From Amaranthus tricolor (taxonomy: Eukaryota > Streptophyta > Magnoliopsida > Caryophyllales > Amaranthaceae): 64,000 bases of DNA. The position numbers and the translations under genes were made by a program. Positions 43,125 to 55,200 of the stretch are shown piece by piece. Within the stretch, counting starts at the first letter, position 1. Each line of letters starts with the position of its first letter. The stretch lies in NCBI RefSeq assembly GCF_026212465.1, contig NC_080059.1, forward strand, positions 7,625,311 to 7,689,310. The letters run 5' to 3'. The notes beneath the pieces are model-generated. The model was not told the origin of the DNA, made no database searches, and worked only from the letters and a program-made list of their open reading frames with translations.

Positions 43125-43682
43125 GATAGAAGTTTTTGAGCAAATGGAGAAGAACATAGCAGTGACAGTACTCAGTAAACTTGAAAGGATATTTGTTCCT
43201 GCGTTCTTTGATGTTAAGAAGGAAGTTCTTGAGCAAATGGAGAAGAACATAGCAGTGATACAATACATTTATTTGTTAATGTTTTGGTTTGCTAAATGCT
43301 TGAACTAAGATTTGATATATTTATAGGGAGAGTGGGCTTTGCCAAAATATGTTGATGGAGTCGACGTGAAAGAAATATTGAACAGTCAATGTGCAGCTTT
43401 GTATCGAGGTTGGCGGTATCGGGTGAAGGAGAGATATTATACTGGTTATACAAAAGCAACAGCAAAAGCTAATAAGCCTCCTGAGATTGATGCTAATGAA
43501 TGGAATTGGCTAATTGATCACTATTGGAGTGATCCAAAAAACCAGGTGTGAATTTAAATATATCCCTATATAATAATAGGCATGCAAACACCGGATTAGA
43601 CCCTGAAGCAAAGGCCAATCTTCAAGCATTAAAGGATCTTCATCATAAGGAAATTGCACAAAATGGTGTCCAACTTGAGCAA
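43125..43682 (+). pseudogene. CACTA-associated Transposase_24-type gene remnant
   Basis: After a possible acceptor near 43327 the frame at 43327-43545 reads GEWALPKYVDGVDVKEIL, then ALYRGWRYRVKERYYTGY and WNWLIDHYWSDPKNQ, with a donor after NQ. A further piece at about 43595-43680 gives GLDPEAKANLQALKDLHHKE. This pattern belongs to the plant transposase family Ptta/En/Spm (Transposase_24, PF03004), a companion gene of CACTA elements. Upstream (43125-43260) a piece encoding LEQMEKNIAV is duplicated at about 94-base spacing. Much of the usual N- and C-terminal sequence is missing, so it is not functional. Confidence 0.7.
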
Positions 43683-44694
43683 GTACATGGCCATTATAAT
43701 TTTTGTATATTTTTGTGAGTCGAATTTTTATGAAAAGAACTCAAATTAAATGTGTATGCATACAAGCAAATTACTTGCTATTTTGTATAAGAAGCAATAT
43801 ATTATTATTATTATTATTGTGCAATTAATAATTATGGGCTTTATGATAATCAAGCTACAATATAAGTAATAATTATAAAGTGATTTATGTGCTATATTTA
43901 TTATGGGCTACACATATTATTGTGTCGCCCAAAACATATAACTATGGGCTACACATATACTGTGTCGACTAAAACATATAACTATTGGCTACACATAAAA
44001 TATGTCGCCCAAAGTAGTTAACTATGAGCTGCATAGAACTAAGTGTCGCCCAACACTCGAATATGGGTTGCATATAGATCTATTGCCCAAAGTCAGTAAC
44101 TATGGGCTTCGTTGACCTAAGCGTTGCTCAACATTCAACTATGGGCTACATAAATATGTGTCACCCAAAAGTAAGCATGGGCGTCACCGCGTCAGTACCT
44201 AAAGTGTGTCGCCTAAATATGTGCGAAGTTGATAGGGCGACACTTGTCGTGTCACTTTTTAGATTTGTCGCCCTAACTTTGGGCGACATAAATGGAAGAT
44301 TGGGCGACATACTTAGGTATAGCCCAAAATACTTTTTTTGTAGTGTTTATGCGATTCACCATTTCAAATGCCATCAGTTTAATCTTTTTTTCCCAAAACA
44401 TAAACCCCAACTCAACCATTTTTAATCCAATTCATATTTTTTTCCCCAAAATCCAAAGTTGGTAGAGTTATGGTTTATATTTTGGGGGAAAAGATTGAAA
44501 CTGATGGTGAGTCGCATACATAGGCGTATAATAGCCTTAAAGCTTCGAAATTAACGTTTGCTAACGTTTTATGTGCAAAAAGGTCACAGTGCAACAACTT
44601 GGTAAACCTCTGGGGTTACCGTGTGAATTTTTTAAAAGTTTTGGTTACCATGTGGAAAATTCAAAATCTTAGAATTACCACGTAAAATTTTCCT

Positions 44695-46680
44695 AGAATA
44701 AATAAATAGTATGCAGTACGTTCCTTTTATGATAACATTAGATATAATTAGAGATAGGCAATAATTTATGGAGTTTACCATAGTTTTACAATAGATTATA
44801 CTAGTATAAGATAGCCGAATTTATTAGTGTGGAATGATGTACATATAGATATAAATTTAAACAAAAAATACAATTACATATTCTTGTTACAAAATATATT
44901 TCTATTAAAATGTAATAATTCATATAAATTGTTTATAGCAACATAATGATTACATGATTGAATAAATAATTGTTGATTGTTAACTACATACATATTACGC
45001 TCAAATTTAGTTATTTTCATAAATTGACGATTTTTGAAAATTTTCAGCATTGAAATGGACATGCTTGCAAAATTTACTCATTCCCAGTAAAATTAAAATA
45101 GGTGACAAAACTCTTAGAACATGTCATTGTTATTTTCCAACAAAATTAATAATATGTATGATGCTGAAATTCTTTAAATTGTATAAAATAGTTTATATTA
45201 CAAAAGATATGCATTGTTAAGTAAAATAGCTTATATTTTATAATCAGTTTTGCTTGTAAACGAGTTGTCATCAAATTATGCATTGCTATGTAAAGTCTTT
45301 TAAAAAATTCTAATTAATTATACATATTTGACGTAATAAAATTGTTCAGAAAATTTATCTTTTAATACTTAAAATCATACTAATGTATTAAAATTCTTTT
45401 AAATGATGCAATCACATTTTAACCTGTATGATATTTCCAGACTTCAACCGTTAATTTTAACTTTTGGTTAAGTGATCATTAACATGGTGAAAAAAAGTCA
45501 CAAGCTTGAATTTCATTCACTCCTCATTTTAAATGAAATATTAAGCACCACGTATAAGAAAAATATGAGCTGTATTCATACTTTTAGTCTAAAGGGTTCA
45601 AATGACAGGACGTAATAGAATATAATATAATTTCATAATTTTTCAATATGTTAATTTTTAAGATGAATATGATTATTGAAATAATTTTTTGCGTGACCTA
45701 AAATCACTTCAATAAGGCATTTTGAAAACCCATTTGCCCCTTTGTTACCAAAAGGTTAAAGGCAAAAAAAATAAATAAATAAATAAAATCAACCAAAAAA
45801 AACAAATAGTGAAGATGCAAGAGCCAAAGCCCAAAGGCATAATTTGTCGAATCAAACTCTCTTATCCTGACAATTATCTTAAGGTTAATTGTCATTATTC
45901 TACTCCTAATCAACAAACAAGATTAATTAACCCCACATCATAAAGAATAATTAAAATTAATAAGGAAAATAAATAAATAAAAAATTAATAAGGAAAATTG
46001 CAATTAAAGAAACTTTTTAATTGATTGAACATTTAAACTATAGAGACAAAATACTAGTACTATTTTCTATTCTTTCTAGGAGGTTGTGACGGCAATAGAT
46101 TTGCACAATTAATGTTTACTTGATGTTGGTTAGATTTCAATGTTAAGTCACATTCATTCATTTGTTACATAATACTCACACGAGTACTAATGAAACGATT
46201 CATTCATAATAAATTATTATTATTATCATTAAATATGACGTACAACATTATAAATGTAATATTGAGTAAGAATAAAAAGAGGTAAATATTATAGTTTGTA
46301 AGTTGTTTTATTAAATATATATATTAATATAACAAATATAATAAAATAGACTAAAAAGGAAAATATAACAAATATTATAAAACAGATAGAAGTATCAAAC
46401 AACTTGCTAGTGATATTCATGGTTTTACCAATTTGCTATTTTATTTTGGAATTTGATTTTTGTTGGCATTTTTTATTGTATTGACATTTTTTTTTGTTGA
46501 AAAATACATTAACTCTAAACAATACGCTATAAAAGAAACACTTCTCTAAAACACGCAAGAAAAGCAACACCAAACAAGAAAGCCATAAAAACAACCAAAC
46601 CAACAAAAACAAACAGTCAAATAAAACCGCACCACCAAGCTCAACTACAAAATGAGGTTATTTCTACTAGGATCATCTGG
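44695..46680. other. Gene-free AT-rich region
   Basis: No gene, RNA or clear element identified. Confidence 0.5.
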
Positions 46681-46689
46681 TCTAGTAGC

Positions 46690-46920
46690 AACATAAAAGA
46701 TGACAGTATCGCCAACTTTTATTTATTAAATTTTTAAAATTGACCATGCTTTCTCTCTAATTTCTTTTTAAAATACACTATATAAACCCAAAAATATCGA
46801 GGTAAGCATTAATTTTAAGTTATTAACTAAATTTTATAATGTTTTTGAAAAAAAATAAAAAATGCAATTCGTGCAAAATGTGTGACTTGATCTATGCCAA
46901 GTCACATTACAATTTATATT
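46690..46920. mobile_element. Possible left-end relic of a PMD-type MULE
   Basis: tatcgagg(t)aagcattaa followed by an A-rich tract and tgcaattcgtgcaaaatgtg, tgacttg...caagtcaca, recalls the left end of MULE copy B (attcgaggtaagt, A-tract, GTCGCAC palindrome). Only this order and partial similarity support it. Confidence 0.3.
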
Positions 46921-47191
46921 ACTTTTTTAAGCAATTTATTTTATTATAACTTCAAATAAATTTTTTAAAAAAATATGAAAGATAACTTAGAGGATTTTTG
47001 TAATGACGAAGTAAACGTATTATTCAGCCTTATGAAACTCACTTAGGCATAACATACCCTTATTGAGTTATCAGGTCAATTTTACCATGGCATATAATGC
47101 ACCACGTGCACGACTCATTAACGTTGATGGATTCAAGATTTTCAAATTGTGGGTGCAAAATGAAAAGGTTGTAACGAAGACATACTTAATA

Positions 47192-47464
47192 CTCCCTCTT
47201 ATTTACCTTAGGAGTTTCATTTGACTTTTTACGGATTTTAAGGAGAGTCAAAAGTGGAACCCTAAGGATAGGAAAGAGAGTGGTATTATGAGTTTTTTAA
47301 TGTAAGGGAAGAAAATTAGCATGGGTAATGAAGGGTATAATTGAAAATAGGATAAAGCTACTAAAGGCATAAAAGTCAAAAACCTATACCAAAAAAAAAA
47401 ATAGGACAATTAAAATGACTTGACCATAAAATAAAATGAGACACATAAGCTAAATATGAAGAAG
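47192..47464. mobile_element. Stowaway-like MITE, diverged
   Basis: Begins tactccctcttatttacctt and ends with a partial inverted match (aagctaaatatgaagaagta), with TA at both borders. The end similarity is moderate. Confidence 0.4.
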
Positions 47465-49530
47465 TATTAGTTATAGTGTAATTTTTAGGGAGAGGTAACG
47501 TTGTGTCCTCAAACTTTTTTTAACTGATATAATGTATATAATGTCACCTTAAAAACCTAATATAATTGTTATTGTCGCGGTTACGATAATATTAAACTGT
47601 TTAATAACTGTTGGGATCATGATTAAGTTAATATTTTTAAATACATATGTCTAAGGATTGAAGCTTCACTTCTTTGTTTTTATCACAAGTTTTGTTATTG
47701 TAATTTGTTATATGTTAGCACCATAAATTATCGCAAAAGTTTTTAGAAAGAATATACAAGTTACTCCCACTTTATTTAAAACAATAGATTTGTAAATTAT
47801 AACAAATTGTTGTCTCTGATTATCAAACTTCAAAAAAAAAAAATATTCAATAAGTTTAATAATAATTACACCTAAAAATACATCACTCTATCATTTAGCA
47901 ATTTATCTTTCACATTATATTATGTATTTTTTAATTAACAATTATAATATTATAAAAAATAATTGGAGGGTACATATCTTTAATCAAAATAATTTTGATT
48001 TCATTCTTTAATTACTTTAAAATACGTTCTCCAATTCACTTTAAATGTCTTATTTCTTTATTTAGTTAAGTCATCCTAAATATATCAAATCTATTTTGTC
48101 TATTGATTACTTTACTATTACTAAACTTAACTTTTTCACGCTTTTATACCTATTAATCCCACTTTACTCTTATTAAATTAAAATACTATATTTTTTTCTT
48201 ACACATACAATTTTATTAGACCACCTAAAAAATGGGAAAAGGTCAAATAAGACATATTAGAATAATTAGAATAGCATGAGACAACGAAAGTAGTGGGAGT
48301 GTGCGCTGCTGGAGTGGATACTCGATAACGGTGAAGTAGTTAGAGAGAGGAAGCTGCATAGTGAAGAAGAAGACAAGCGGCATAACATGGTCATTGCTGT
48401 CAGTACCTAATCAAATAAAGGAGCCTCCAATATGGACATTTTCATGCATATTGCATTTTTAAACTGACGTTCTCAGCATATTTAATATGTTTGATTATAT
48501 AGGATTTTAAAGATTAAAATTTTAATATTAAATTATATATTATATATTTAGTGTTTAAGGATACAAAATTATTAGAAAAATATCATATTTTTTAAAATTT
48601 TTTTAAAAATTTTCTAATTTTTACTCCAGCCCATATTTTGAACAAGTTTGTCCGTTTTGTTGATTTAAGGTTAAGTTTAAAAGGGTCTAATATATGTAAT
48701 TTTATTTTCATTAGTAATCGCATTAAATATTAAGGGCTCTGAGGTTTTGATTTAGAAGGAAGAGAATAACAAGAGAGATCGTTGAGATTGAAGAGTATGA
48801 GTAGAGCGAAGTTGATATTGTTTAAGCTTTAACGTTGAAAAAATGATGAATATGCGAAGGCAAAGTGGTTTTCGGGTCATGAGTGAAACAAAGTTAAATA
48901 TGAACTTATTGATTACAAACGTGTATCTTCATTAGTTGACTGACAATAATAAACTATACTATTTTATTTTTATAAAATAAAGTTCTAATTTATTCAATTA
49001 AAATAATTAAAGAAGAAAACACAACAAGATTATAACAGCACTATTTTTTTATAAGAATAATAGCACTACTCACTTAAATTGAATTTATCAATGAAAAAAT
49101 AAGTCAAACCGTACCTATTAGCCAGAAATTCAAAATCAATAATTATTATCAAATAAATAGTCATTATCAAGCTAATCAATCGTCATTAATTATGAAAAAG
49201 TATTGACATAAATTATATGAAGATTTACATGTGTTGCTAATATTTAAGATTTAATTGAAAATCAGATATATTAATTCTTTTGGACCATGCATGAGTCGTT
49301 GCTCATGTTGTTCATGCGGTAGAGTCAACTGTGAGAAGGTCATGAGTGTTCGATTATGTGGAAAGGACGTTGGATTTTCATCCTTTTCAATAACATTTCA
49401 TAAACTCATGGCTTATATGCTTTCATCTTAGAGTGATAATTTTCTCCATTAAATTCAAGATGGAGATTGAAAAATGATTAGATACCACGAAAAAATAAAA
49501 AAAGAGATAAACTTATAAAAAACTTGACTC

Positions 49531-49547
49531 TGATACCAATTTAATGG
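49531..49547 (-). other. Possible retrotransposon primer-binding site
   Basis: The minus strand reads AAATTGGTATCAGAGTCAAG, close to the initiator tRNA-Met site TGGTATCAGAGC seen at the left edge of the window. The LTR that should adjoin it at higher coordinates (about 49548-49730) has no confirmed borders, so this is a relic call. Confidence 0.35.
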
Positions 49548-50252
49548 GATTATTTGCAAAGAGAGTAAAATATTAAAATGAAGGAAACTAAGATTGCATT
49601 AATCCATTAAAAACAAACCTACGGCAATCTACATATAATAGGCTTACAAACAAGTTTACCCTAAAACTAAGAAGTTCATAATTAACTAAATTAGTAGGTA
49701 ATATGGTCTTCTAATAACATTCACTACTAAAATACAAAAAAATTTGAAGCACATTATCTAACCTTGAGAATAGTTGGGTTAAAGGTTGGATTAGGTTAAT
49801 TTTGAGAAACTTTTAAGTAATTTTAAATTTTAACGGGCCATCGTCATCGAAATCTGACAACATAACTATAATATTACCGTTTATTGCTTATAAATAATAA
49901 ATTTTCTTCTATAATTTATAAATAACATAAAATTTATAGCAGTTTTTATAAATTATTCAAATAGAAGATAGTCCGAGAAATATGTATGAAAATGGGGCCC
50001 AAAATGGGCTGGATTATCAATCTATAGGTTCTAAGATGCATCCAAATGTGGTCCAATATACGTTTCAACTCTCAATGCAACTTCTTGAGTTTTCTTTTCC
50101 TTCTACCTTCTTTCTGACGTTTTTAAGGGCACTTTGCGTTGCTGTTGCGTCGCTTTCTTTCTTATCAATCCATCCCTTTGCTGCTTTTAACATCATATAA
50201 TCATATTAATAGATTATGTTCGATCACTTCTTTCAATGCAAGAGTATTAAAC

Positions 50253-50344
50253 CGTCTCAAAATTTATGCGTAAAATTTCTATTGTTAGGCTATTTTAACC
50301 CAATTATAAGACATATCTCCGTCTCATACAAGAATTTGTGTAAA
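50253..50344 (-). repeat. Copy of the ATTCTTGTATGAGACGG repeat
   Basis: The complement starts acacaaattcttgtatgaga and includes a gacgg element at both ends. Related starts occur at 15248 and 43020. Confidence 0.45.
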
Positions 50345-52297
50345 TTAAATGAATAAATTTTATTCAAAGATAGGCTAGAAATACTAACAAGGTGAAAAAT
50401 GAATCTTACCTATAGGATAAGTAATTCTAATTAATAAGAATTGAACCCCTTATACAAAAATAAAAGAGAAAACCATTAACCATTAACCTTACTCGTGATT
50501 ATTGAAAAAAATGAGACCAATATTTAGTTTTAGAGGCATTGCTAACTTTGAGCATTCTAAAATAATAACTCATGGCCTAGAGATTATTAAGTAGCTTTCA
50601 CTTCAATGAAATTTATACATTAAATATAAGCAATTTTACCCTTATTAACAATAACAAAAAAGTTGTTTGTAGCAAACATCATCTCTAATTTTATAAAAAT
50701 ATAAAGTACATATGATTTAATGATCCTTTTCAATCCAAAATCAAAGAACATTATATTTTTGGTTCATTGAAATAAGGGGCATACAATAATATAACAAATG
50801 TTGTAAAATCAAAAAAACAAAAATAGTCTATCTTTTTTAGTGAACTATAGTAAAAAAAAATAATAAAAAAAATAGAATAAGATATAATATTAAATTGAAA
50901 GACTAATTACGTCCCCACTTATCTGTAGAGATATTATAGCCTAAAAAAAAATGGATATGCCGGTGTAAAGGTTTGTATGGAGAAACATTTGGATTGTGCA
51001 TGTTCTCTGTTACTTTAAGATGAGAGCACGTTTAAATTCGTCATTAATAATGATATTTTCATTCAAAATTTATAAGGATATAAAAAATAGAAGTGTTGTT
51101 AAAGTCCAATGAAAATGGTTATCAAAATAATTAATTTTAAATACTGTTTTAGGGACTATCTTTTGGACTTTTGAGGTAGACTTGGGAGACAGAAAAGCTA
51201 AACAAAGATTTCCACCATAAATAAAAAAACTCATACTCTATTGCCAGATCCACTGTTAAAGACTTCATTAAGTGGTAAAGTTTTCAATTATCATTGTAAA
51301 AATTAGTTTGTTAACTGCTACAACATAAACACACCAATTGGATTTAGAAAATGTGCGTCCCTGTTGGGTATCAAACTAACAACGGTCTAATGCTTTATCT
51401 ATTCTTTCATTATCTTATAAAAATAGATAGTCACTCTGTTCCATTGGATTTGCACTGCTTTTATACGAGTGCAAATGTTAACTTATAATTGATTTATCAA
51501 GTGGGATCATGAAATAAATTAATGAAATTAAGGAAAAATTAAATTTATAAATAAAATTAAAAGAATAGTGAAAATCATTATCAAAAGAGAAAAAGTACAA
51601 ATTAATGAGACAATCCAAAATAAAAACTAAGTGCAAAACAAATGAAGAATATGATATTTTTATCGTAAATACCATTGTATTTTTGTATTTATCAATGACC
51701 CGCTCAAAAAAACATTTGTTAGATGTTAATTGTTTATTACAAAAAAAATTAAGCCAACTCCCAAAAACCAATGAAAAGACTGCAAAGAGTAACTTTTTGG
51801 TTTTGACTGAGCTAGCTTAAAAGTCATTTACAAACACTTTTATTAATTATTCTGACTCATCAAAAATCAAAAGCTAATAAAAAAGACATCAAACACCCCT
51901 GAAATATATCAAACAATGAATTACTTTCGTAAGTTCACAATAGTTTCAGTTTCGTAAGAACCGAAAATAGCCTTAGTTCTTCAGATTTATTCTTAACAGT
52001 TTGTTTTACAGATGCAAAATTGGCTAAACAAAGTTGAAGCATGCAGTAATATGGCGCCAAAACGTACGAATAACACATGGACATGTTGAACATGCAGAAG
52101 TACAATCAAAATAGTCTATAACAAAGAATAATCTACTATGTGGGGAAGTTTATTATCTTCCCTGGCAATCAAAATATAACGCCCCAAGCTACTTCATTGA
52201 AGCAAATCAGCCATGGCAGTCGATATAATATCCGATGAAACATTATTCTTCCACTTGAAACTAACCACAATCAATACAGGGAAAAAAGGGTCGGTCT

Positions 52298-55200
52298 CTA
52301 ATTGATAACATCAAGGACCAACTTACGAGACTTGATAACCGACCACTTCAACCGTCGGTAGTACGCGGCTTGAAGTAGAGCCAGAGAAAGTACAAAGATC
52401 CACTTGAATCCCATCTGCATATGGATCTAAAGATTAGCAAGACAGTCAAGAGATTGAACCATTAAGAAAAGCTATGAAGAACGTTGCATACCAGCTTCCT
52501 CTCTTCCATTTCCGGCTCTGCTGCCCATGCCAAGAATGTAACAATATCTTTCCCCATCTGTATCAATACTCAATAGCAAAAGACTTGAGTGCATTTCATG
52601 CAAACATGGCCACACAGCAATGTAAAAGTTCTATGTTCACTATCACGGGTACAAGCAAACAAGATTCTGGAAAGGGTAAAAATCCTACCTGAGCTTCTGT
52701 AGCCGGAGTACCATCTTCATACTCAACCGCACCATCATTGAGCATCTTTGGCATAGCAATTGCACCCCCAGGGAAGTATGGGTTGTAGTGCAACCCTTCT
52801 CGGATCTACAATACCGTGAACAAGGCTCAATAAACGATGATAAGTACTCAAAACAATAGGGGTTAAGCATGACAATACCAATACATAACCAAACTAAGAT
52901 GATAGCCTTAAGAAACCTGGACCTATCATATGCTTTGTATGACATTGGTGACAATACTGATAGGACAACTATGCATTTAATCAGAAAAAAAACCAGAAAA
53001 TGCACAACTCTACAACAATTGACGGAAAAAAATCCATTTTGAGTACCACGTGATTTCATACTTTTAAATTTATAAAAAAAGCACAAAGATAACCCTAACA
53101 TTGCACTCCGCAAATAAAGAGCTTCCCACAATTCTTCAAACTCTTCCATAAAATGATTTACAGTGTTTGACAACTTGATCTTAATGATGAGAACCAAACA
53201 AAGTGATGAAAGATATGGATTCCTCAGGTTTAATATGTTTGTTAGTTAAAAGTGAAAACACTGGAAAAGTAAATTTACAAAAATATGTGGAAAATAACAC
53301 TAATAGACAAATTCTGAAAAACTAAGTACTTATAATTCACTACTACTGATTTCTCTTAAAATGACAAGAGTGTAATTGAAGATACCAAATGAAAAACTAG
53401 GTAATTTTTACTATTTTTTGATAGTTTTTCTCAGTAAATAAACAAACAAGCAAAAACTAATGATTTCAGAATTTTGGCTTTTCTATAAATTTCCATACAT
53501 GTACTCAATAAGTATCACACTTTTTGGTACAATTCTACTAATTCCGAAAGCCATTGTTCTCCAGTAATATTCTAGCTGCTACTAGTTGCCATAGATATAA
53601 AAGGCAAAAGAGTATGAAAAGAGCCTCAGCCCTCAACAACTTATAATCGATGCAATTAGGAGAACACATGATGGGAGTAAAAGCATCTATATGTTCATAA
53701 GTTTTACGATTCAGAAAATACATCAGCAGGTGGCGGAAATGTGGAATCACATTTCTCCAACATTTCAAGGCGGATCAACAGCCAAATTCTTTCTAGACAT
53801 TCAGAAACAATCCTAAAAAATGATGCATTTTTCTTGAACAAGGATTGAAACACAATTTCATTTGGTCACTAATAACGCATTTTACTTATCCAAGGAGAGA
53901 AAAACAATTTCATTTGTAGTGAGCTTCATACATCTTCGTATTTTCCCTTTTTTGGCCCACTATCCTCTCTCTAATCAACTAATCCAGCAAATCACTCAAC
54001 TCCTTTCCATTTATCAGAAAAATCTAACACTTAAGCATTTGTATCAACCCCAAGAGAAAATTTAGCCCTTTTACGCTCTTGTTTTATCCCATTCCCAACA
54101 CTATCATAAATTCATAATCCTCTCCATAGTAGCCTGTACACTTTCAATTTTCCACTTCAGCAGAGCATGTCTCAGCAGGTAAGAAGTTCACACAGAGCAA
54201 CTCTGAAGATGTTAAGCTACAAAGAAATGCAAATAAGACACAAGCTTCAACTCCATGTCTCAAGCATTGGCAGGAAAGAAAACAAAGATACAAACTGATC
54301 TTTTGTTTTCCCCTGTTAGGCTATACTGTGCTATATGCCTGATAAAACTCTAGTAGAAAATCTAGCTATTGATCAACCGAATTCTAGACAGTTATTGCAT
54401 AATGTTCACCAGACTAAAATGATATTAAAGATAGATGGACAAACCGAAACACCAGCAGGTGGGTCACGGTAGCCTGTAAGAAGGGCGAATACATAATTCT
54501 GACCATTGTGTCGTGCCTGCAAAAGCAAAATAAAAGGTCAACATATAGCCAACGCTACCTATCCCGCAACAACTGCATATGTTCAAGGGATATCTGAAAC
54601 GAATCAAATACCTTGGTAATAAGACTTAGATCAGGAGGATAGGCCCCACCGTTAGCAAACCTAGCAGCTGCTTCATTAGAATATGGCTGAGGAAATCTGT
54701 CACTGAGTTTTCCGGGACGAGTAAACATTTCACCCTCATCATTAGGTCCATCAACCACCTCTATCTCAGCAGCCATAGCTTTAGTCTCCTCCTCTGTGTA
54801 TGCTACACCCACCAGATCACGGTATGAAATCAGAGACATTGAGTGGCATGAGGCACAGACCTGAGTGTAGACCTGATGCCCACGACGAATCCTATACATC
54901 GACAAATTTTCTGTTAATCAACCACAAATTGAAAAACAAAAACAATAAAAAGCATTCTGAAAAGCGAAATGAACTCACGAGGCATGGTCGTATGAACTGA
55001 GGATGCCACTGTGAGGCCAAGGGTAATTTGGGCTTTCCAGGCCATGTTCAGCTTCATCTGCAGATGCGACAGTGGCAAAGCTCAAAAGACCTGTAGCACC
55101 AGCTCCAAGGAGAGCAAACGCTCTCAGCACTTTTGAACCAGAGCTGTCTTGGTCTTTTGCTGCAATGGACGATACAGCTGGAATTGCCTGATCAAACATG

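Larger units (their letters stand above)
42040..44345. mobile_element. CACTA (En/Spm) element, non-autonomous
   Basis: 2306 bases from CACTATCAGAAAAATAATAT to ...AATACTTTTTTTGTAGTG, flanked by the triplet ttt (42037-42039 and 44346-44348), the 3-base duplication expected of CACTA elements. Both subterminal zones carry many copies of gggcgacac/gtgtcgccca and gggctacaca motifs, the usual CACTA transposase-binding arrays. Inside are a Transposase_24-type gene remnant and a fragment of a MULE end (about 42690-42905). No TNP2-like transposase is left. Confidence 0.85.
41862..44694. mobile_element. Fold-back element split by a CACTA insertion
   Basis: The left arm (41862-42036, e.g. gtgacctttttgcacataaa and cgttaatttcgaagctttaa) is repeated in inverted orientation at about 44525-44694. 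The inverted match continues inward on the other side of the CACTA element: atgcgattcacc at 44349 pairs with ggtgagtcgcat at 44502-44516. Without the CACTA element and one copy of its duplication it is about 524 bases, almost entirely two inverted arms of about 260. It has no coding capacity. The target duplication is unclear. Confidence 0.75.
47465..52297. other. Gene-free region between repeats and cytochrome c1
   Basis: No gene seen. It holds a diverged Stowaway-like piece at about 48020-48290, a PBS-like site near 49531-49547, a copy of the gacgg repeat at 50253-50344, and a SINE-like relic around 51250-51400. The 200-300 bases next to 52298 are likely the cytochrome c1 3' UTR. Confidence 0.4.

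Noticed and set aside
51478..51820. Overlapping open frames on both strands
   Set aside because: AT-rich, hydrophobic or Lys/Asn-biased, with no motif or splice context.
52685..53197. 170-codon minus frame ending in cytochrome c1-like sequence
   Set aside because: Its start is intron and its coding part is out of frame with the real exon 5 (52689-52805).
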